DNA from: Bradyrhizobiaceae bacterium | GTDB lineage: Bacteria; Pseudomonadota; Alphaproteobacteria; Rhizobiales; Xanthobacteraceae | NCBI GenBank assembly: GCA_016793685.1 | Contig: JAEULX010000029.1 | Coordinates: 1 to 8,862, forward strand | DNA: 8,862 nucleotides | Reading direction: 5' to 3' | Part shown: piece by piece, positions 5,182 through 8,862 of the stretch | How positions within the stretch are numbered: the first letter of the stretch is position 1 | How the letters are laid out: every line of letters begins with the position of its first letter | Program-made: the position numbers and the translations under genes | The notes under the pieces: model-generated | Seen by the model: only the letters and a program-made list of their open reading frames with translations | Database searches by the model: none | Told to the model about the DNA's origin: nothing

Positions 5182-6546
5182 GTGAAGACCTGTTCGACCA
5201 TCGTGCTTGCGGCCGGCGAGGGGACACGCATGCGTTGCTCCCGGCCGAAAGTCTTGCATGCCATCGCCGGGCGGCCCTTGATCGAACACGTCCTGTCCGC
5301 GGTGGAAGACTTTGCCGAGGGCGGGATCGCCGTCGTCATCGGTCCCGCGATGGACGCCGTCGCCAAAGCCGTCAAGACGGCCGCGCCGGAGGCGGAGATT
5401 TTCGTCCAGGCCGAGCGGCGGGGGACCGGCCATGCCGTGCTCGCCGCCCGTCCGGCGCTGGCGCGGGAGGCGCACGACCTTGTCGTGGTCTACGGCGATA
5501 CGCCGCTCATCCGCGCGAGCACGCTGGCGCGCCTGCGCGAAGCGCTGGCGGACGGCGCGGCCGTTGCGGTGCTCGGTTTCCGTCCCGCCGATCCGACCGG
5601 CTATGGCCGCCTGATCACCGAGGACGACCAGCTCCTCGCCATCCGCGAGGAAAAGGACGCGAGCGCTGCGGAAAAGGCGATCACGCTGTGCAATGCGGGC
5701 GTGATGGGGCTGCGCGGCGAAACCGCGCTCGCGATTCTCGACGAGATCACCGACGACAACGCCAAGCGCGAATTCTACCTCACCGACGCGGTCGCCATCG
5801 CGCGCCGCAAGGGATTTGACACCGTCGCACTGGAAGTCGCCGACTCCACGGAGGTGCTGGGCGTGAACACTCAGGCCGAACTCGCGCAAACGGAGACGAT
5901 CATGCAGCAACGGCTGCGCGCGGCTGCGCTGGACGCGGGCGTGACCATGGTCGCGCCGGAAACCGTTTTTCTGTCCGCCGATACGAAGCTCGCCCGCGAC
6001 GTGGTGATCGCGCCTTACGTCGTGTTCGGACCGGGAGTCACCGTCGAAGAAGGCGTGGTGATCCACTCGTTCTGTCATTTCGAAAATGCGCGAATCAAGC
6101 GCGGGGCGATCATCGGGCCGTATGCGCGGCTGCGCCCGGGCGCCGAAATCGGCGAGAACGCGCATATCGGCAACTTCGTCGAGATCAAGGCGGCGACGAT
6201 CGAAGCCGGCGCCAAGGCCAATCACCTGACCTATATCGGCAATGCGCGGATCGGCGAGCGAACCAATGTGGGCGCCGGCACCATCACCTGCAATTACGAC
6301 GGCGTCGGCAAGTACCAGACCGACGTCGGCAAGGGCGCGTTCATCGGCTCGAACTCCTCGCTGGTCGCCCCGGTGAAGATCGGAGACGGCGCCTATATCG
6401 GTTCGGGGTCGGTCATCACCGAGGACGTGCCGGCCGGAAGCCTCGGCCTCGGGCGCGGCCGCCAGATCGTCCGGGAAGGATGGGTCGCGCGCTGGCGCGA
6501 GCGGATTCAGGCGGCGGTCAAGAAAAAGCCAGGATCGGCCGCCTGA
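5182..6546 (+). CDS. glmU: Bifunctional UDP-GlcNAc pyrophosphorylase / glucosamine-1-phosphate acetyltransferase GlmU
   Basis: Cytoplasmic enzyme for the last two steps to UDP-GlcNAc: acetylation of glucosamine-1-phosphate with acetyl-CoA, then uridylation with UTP, feeding peptidoglycan and lipid A. The N-terminal Rossmann-like domain shows LAAGEGTRM (9-17), PKVLH with K23, GTGHA (81-85), YGDTPL (104-109, D106 for Mg2+), GYGR (140-143), N171 and GVN with N229. From about residue 255 a left-handed beta-helix of hexapeptide repeats carries YARLRPG (314-320), NHLTYIG with catalytic-type H348, and the TNVGAGTITCNYDG loop (361-374). From the GTG at 5182 the protein is 454 residues, close to the roughly 450-456 usual for the family; the ATGs at 5146 and 5095 would add 12 and 29 residues with no conserved content and lack a ribosome site. 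It is followed by glmS on the same strand after 110 bases. All expected catalytic residues that I can place are present. Confidence 0.97.
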   Translation: MKTCSTIVLAAGEGTRMRCSRPKVLHAIAGRPLIEHVLSAVEDFAEGGIAVVIGPAMDAVAKAVKTAAPEAEIFVQAERRGTGHAVLAARPALAREAHDLVVVYGDTPLIRASTLARLREALADGAAVAVLGFRPADPTGYGRLITEDDQLLAIREEKDASAAEKAITLCNAGVMGLRGETALAILDEITDDNAKREFYLTDAVAIARRKGFDTVALEVADSTEVLGVNTQAELAQTETIMQQRLRAAALDAGVTMVAPETVFLSADTKLARDVVIAPYVVFGPGVTVEEGVVIHSFCHFENARIKRGAIIGPYARLRPGAEIGENAHIGNFVEIKAATIEAGAKANHLTYIGNARIGERTNVGAGTITCNYDGVGKYQTDVGKGAFIGSNSSLVAPVKIGDGAYIGSGSVITEDVPAGSLGLGRGRQIVREGWVARWRERIQAAVKKKPGSAA

Positions 6547-6554
6547 TGTCGCGC

Positions 6555-6585
6555 TTGGCGCATCGCGGGTTGCGCCGGCAGTTTT
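6555..6585 (+). terminator. Possible intrinsic terminator after glmU
   Basis: GGCGCA (6557-6562) pairs perfectly with TGCGCC (6571-6576) around an 8-base loop, and T-G wobbles at 6555-6556 with 6577-6578 extend the stem to eight pairs. A short TTTT run (6582-6585) follows three bases later. The hairpin begins nine bases after the glmU stop. The T-run is short, so partial termination or mRNA end protection is as likely as full termination. It would allow glmS to be set separately from glmU. Confidence 0.35.
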
Positions 6586-6656
6586 CCGGGCGCTGACGCC
6601 TGGTTCGCCGCGCCGAACAGGGTTTCGGCCGGCCGGAAAGGGAATGCTCAAATCTC

Positions 6657-8480
6657 ATGTGCGGCATTATCGGAATCCTGGGACGCGAGCCGGTCGCCCC
6701 GGCGATGATCGAAGCGCTGAAGCGCCTTGAATATCGCGGCTATGATTCCGCGGGCGTCGCCACGCTCGAGAACGGCCACCTGACGCGCCGGCGGGCCGAG
6801 GGCAAGCTCAGGAAGCTGGAGGAGCTTCTCGAGCGCAAGCCGCTGCAGGGCCAGATCGGCATCGGCCATACCCGATGGGCGACGCATGGCCGGCCGAACG
6901 AAACCAATGCGCACCCGCACGCGACTGACCGCGTCGCCGTCGTGCACAACGGCATCATCGAAAATTTCAACGAATTGCGGACGGAGCTGTCCGGCCGCGG
7001 CGCCAAATTCACCACCGAAACCGACACCGAAGTCATCGCTCATCTGGTCACCGACCTGATGAACGGGGGCTTGGGCCCGATCGACGCGGTCAGGGCCGCC
7101 TTGCCGCGTCTCAAGGGCGCATTTGCGCTCGCCTTCCTGTTCGAAGGCGAGAACGATCTTCTGGTCGGCGCAAGGCGCGGCTCGCCGCTCGCCATCGGCC
7201 ATGGCGATGGCGAGATGATGCTCGGGTCGGACGCGATCGCGCTCGCTCCCCTGACCTCCAACATCAGCTATCTCGAGGACGGGGACTTTGCCGTGCTCAA
7301 GCGCGGCGGCGCGCAGGTCTATGACGCGAACGGCAACGAGACGAAGCGGCCGGTGCTTCGCTCGGGCGCGGCGTCCTTCCTGGTCGAGAAGGGCAACTTC
7401 CGCCATTTCATGGCGAAGGAAATCCACGAGCAGCCGGAGGTCGTGGGGCATACGCTCAGCGCCTATATCGATTTCGCCACCGAGCGGGTCCAGCTGCCGG
7501 AACTGCCGTTCGACTTCGCCAAGCTCGATCGTATCGCCATATCCGCGTGCGGCACCGCCTATTACGCCGGGCTGATCGGCAAGTATTGGTTCGAGCGTTT
7601 CGCGCGGCTGCCGGTCGAGGTCGATATCGCCTCGGAGTTGCGCTATCGCGAAGCGCCCTTCACGCCCGGCAATCTCGCGATCTTCGTTTCGCAATCGGGC
7701 GAGACCGCGGACACGCTCGCGACGCTGCGCCACGCCAAGGAGCATGGCCAGCACGTGCTGTCGATCGTGAACGTGGCGACCTCGACGATTGCGCGCGAGA
7801 GCGAACTGGTGATGCCGACGCTCGCCGGGCCGGAGATCGGCGTCGCCTCGACCAAGGCCTTCACCTGCCAGCTCGCGGTGCTCGCCTGCCTCGCCATCGC
7901 CGCCGGCCGGGCGCGCGGGACGCTGACGGAAGAAGACGAAGGCAATCTGGTGCGCGCTCTGATCGAAGTGCCGCGCCACATGAGCGAGGCGCTCGCGCTC
8001 GAGCCCGAGATCGAACGGCTTGCCCGCGACATCGCCAAGAACCGCGACGTGCTCTATCTCGGCCGCGGCACGAGCTATCCGCTGGCGCTCGAAGGCGCGC
8101 TCAAGCTCAAGGAAATCTCCTACATCCATGCGGAAGGCTATGCCGGCGGCGAACTCAAGCACGGGCCGATCGCGCTGATCGACGCCACCATTCCGGTGAT
8201 CGTCATCGCGCCCTATGACCGCGTGTTCGAGAAGACCGTGTCGAACATGCAGGAAGTGGCCGCCCGGGAAGGCCGCATCATCCTCATCACCGATCCCCGC
8301 GGCGCCCGCGAAGCGACCATCGAGTCGGTCGCGATTCTCACGCTGCCGGACATGCCGCCGAGTGTGACGCCGCTTGTCTACGCGCTGCCGGTGCAGCTTC
8401 TCGCCTATCACACGGCGGTCATCATGGGCACCGACGTCGACCAGCCGCGCAACCTCGCGAAGTCCGTAACGGTCGAGTAG
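6657..8480 (+). CDS. glmS: Glutamine--fructose-6-phosphate aminotransferase (isomerizing), glucosamine-6-phosphate synthase GlmS
   Basis: Cytoplasmic first committed enzyme of amino-sugar synthesis: fructose-6-phosphate plus glutamine gives glucosamine-6-phosphate plus glutamate. Full length at 607 residues. The class-II glutaminase domain begins MCGIIG, with C2 exposed as the nucleophile after Met removal, HTRWATHG (71-78), the oxyanion-hole NG at 98-99 and TDTEV (122-126). Two SIS isomerase domains follow: CGT (298-300), SQSGET (345-350) and STK (398-400) in the first; GRGTSYPLALEGALKLKE (469-486), E493 and KHGP with H502 in the second. The conserved tail ends with K602 in AKSVTVE, matching the fructose-6-phosphate Schiff-base lysine of E. 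coli GlmS. The start is fixed by the need for Cys at position 2; AGGGA (6639-6643) lies 13 bases upstream, somewhat far. It lies downstream of glmU. No glmS ribozyme is evident in the 110-base leader, as expected outside Gram-positives. Confidence 0.98.
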   Translation: MCGIIGILGREPVAPAMIEALKRLEYRGYDSAGVATLENGHLTRRRAEGKLRKLEELLERKPLQGQIGIGHTRWATHGRPNETNAHPHATDRVAVVHNGIIENFNELRTELSGRGAKFTTETDTEVIAHLVTDLMNGGLGPIDAVRAALPRLKGAFALAFLFEGENDLLVGARRGSPLAIGHGDGEMMLGSDAIALAPLTSNISYLEDGDFAVLKRGGAQVYDANGNETKRPVLRSGAASFLVEKGNFRHFMAKEIHEQPEVVGHTLSAYIDFATERVQLPELPFDFAKLDRIAISACGTAYYAGLIGKYWFERFARLPVEVDIASELRYREAPFTPGNLAIFVSQSGETADTLATLRHAKEHGQHVLSIVNVATSTIARESELVMPTLAGPEIGVASTKAFTCQLAVLACLAIAAGRARGTLTEEDEGNLVRALIEVPRHMSEALALEPEIERLARDIAKNRDVLYLGRGTSYPLALEGALKLKEISYIHAEGYAGGELKHGPIALIDATIPVIVIAPYDRVFEKTVSNMQEVAAREGRIILITDPRGAREATIESVAILTLPDMPPSVTPLVYALPVQLLAYHTAVIMGTDVDQPRNLAKSVTVE

Positions 8481-8605
8481 GGGCCCTCGGCGGGGAACGG
8501 ACCGGGCCGAGCTTCCAGTGGGCCGGGGGGTGCGCGGCCGCGATTTCGTGTTAGATTGCGGCCCACCCGTTGTGCGGGGCACCGACCGGTCCAATATCAA
8601 CGACC

Positions 8606-8862
8606 ATGAGCGCCACCCCAAGTCCGCGCGATCCGTCGCCGCCGAACGAATCTGCGCCCGAGCGGTCCGGCTCGCATTTCGGCGCACGCATCCGCAACTA
8701 TTTCCTGACCGGCCTTGTCGTCGCCGGTCCGATCGCGATCACCCTGTGGTTGACCTGGTCGCTGGTGACCTGGGTCGACGGCGTGGTTCGCCCGATCATT
8801 CCGGTGCCCTACCGGCCCGAGACCTATCTGCCGTGGCCCATTCCCGGCACCGGGCTCATCAT
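8606..8862 (+). CDS. DUF502 family membrane protein, N-terminal part (cut by the window end)
   Basis: 85 codons are visible. A Pro/Ser-rich cytoplasmic-looking N-terminus (1-22) leads to RIRNYFLTGLVVAGPIAITL (28-47), a hydrophobic helix (about 32-55), then a W-rich region with VDGVVRPIIP (57-66) and PWPIPGTGLI at the edge. This N-terminal pattern is typical of the DUF502 family, integral membrane proteins of unknown function that commonly lie near glmS or recG in alphaproteobacteria. The gene follows glmS on the same strand after 125 bases. The ATG at 8606 is the first usual start in this frame before the conserved region and has no clear Shine-Dalgarno. The C-terminal part lies outside the window, so integrity cannot be judged. 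Confidence 0.85.
   Translation, partial: MSATPSPRDPSPPNESAPERSGSHFGARIRNYFLTGLVVAGPIAITLWLTWSLVTWVDGVVRPIIPVPYRPETYLPWPIPGTGLI

Noticed and set aside
4987..6651. 554-codon minus-strand open frame across glmU
   Set aside because: It runs antisense to a fully conserved glmU; its length is explained by GC-rich codon use, and the protein shows no domain or membrane pattern.
8486..8511. CTCGGC/GCCGAG hairpin after glmS as a terminator
   Set aside because: The stem is only six pairs around a 14-base loop and is not followed by a T-run. Chance pairing is likely in this GC-rich gap.
8545..8556. TTAGAT as a -10 box for the DUF502 gene
   Set aside because: No acceptable -35 element is found 16-18 bases upstream.
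6648..8687. 679-codon minus-strand open frame across glmS and into the DUF502 gene
   Set aside because: A shadow frame rich in Arg, Asp, His and Gly, covering a complete conserved glmS and crossing the downstream intergenic gap. No support for coding.

Overview
The window looks like chromosomal DNA from a GC-rich alphaproteobacterium of the order Hyphomicrobiales, most likely the Bradyrhizobium/Rhodopseudomonas/Xanthobacteraceae side. I infer this from the strong G/C third-position bias, the alphaproteobacterial look of GlmU and GlmS, and the gene order. A GH17-GT2 glucan synthase, a small exported protein and a second GH17 membrane protein lie together, as reported for ndvB-ndvD-ndvC in Bradyrhizobium japonicum. 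The assignment rests on reading the sequence and on memory, not on a database search.

Left half, 1-4644: a beta-(1,3),(1,6)-glucan locus. On the minus strand, ndvB (complement of 1..2153, running off the left edge) encodes an N-terminal membrane anchor, a periplasmic GH17 domain, three membrane segments and a cytoplasmic GT2 synthase domain. Upstream of it on the same strand is a small exported four-cysteine protein (2334-2825) in the position of ndvD. A roughly 210-base divergent intergenic region with several inverted repeats separates it from ndvC (3040-4644, plus strand), a membrane-anchored GH17 protein with about seven C-terminal membrane segments. The expected product is a periplasmic, osmoregulated, probably cyclic glucan: NdvB polymerises and exports the beta-(1,3) chain, NdvC adds or rearranges beta-(1,6) linkages, and the small protein is an accessory factor.

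Middle, 4607-5181: a small unrecognised membrane protein on the minus strand overlaps the 3' end of ndvC tail to tail and is divergent from glmU.

Right half, 5182-8480: glmU and glmS, both on the plus strand, supply UDP-GlcNAc for peptidoglycan and lipopolysaccharide. GlmS makes glucosamine-6-phosphate; GlmU acetylates glucosamine-1-phosphate and uridylates it. They are separated by 110 bases holding a terminator-like hairpin. The window ends in the first 85 codons of a DUF502 membrane protein, 125 bases after glmS.

All coding regions look intact within the window. I see no insertion sequence, tRNA, rRNA, CRISPR array or sign of recent transfer. The least explained elements are the leader structures of the glucan genes (including a possible H-type pseudoknot before ndvB), the small exported Cys protein, and the small membrane protein between ndvC and glmU.
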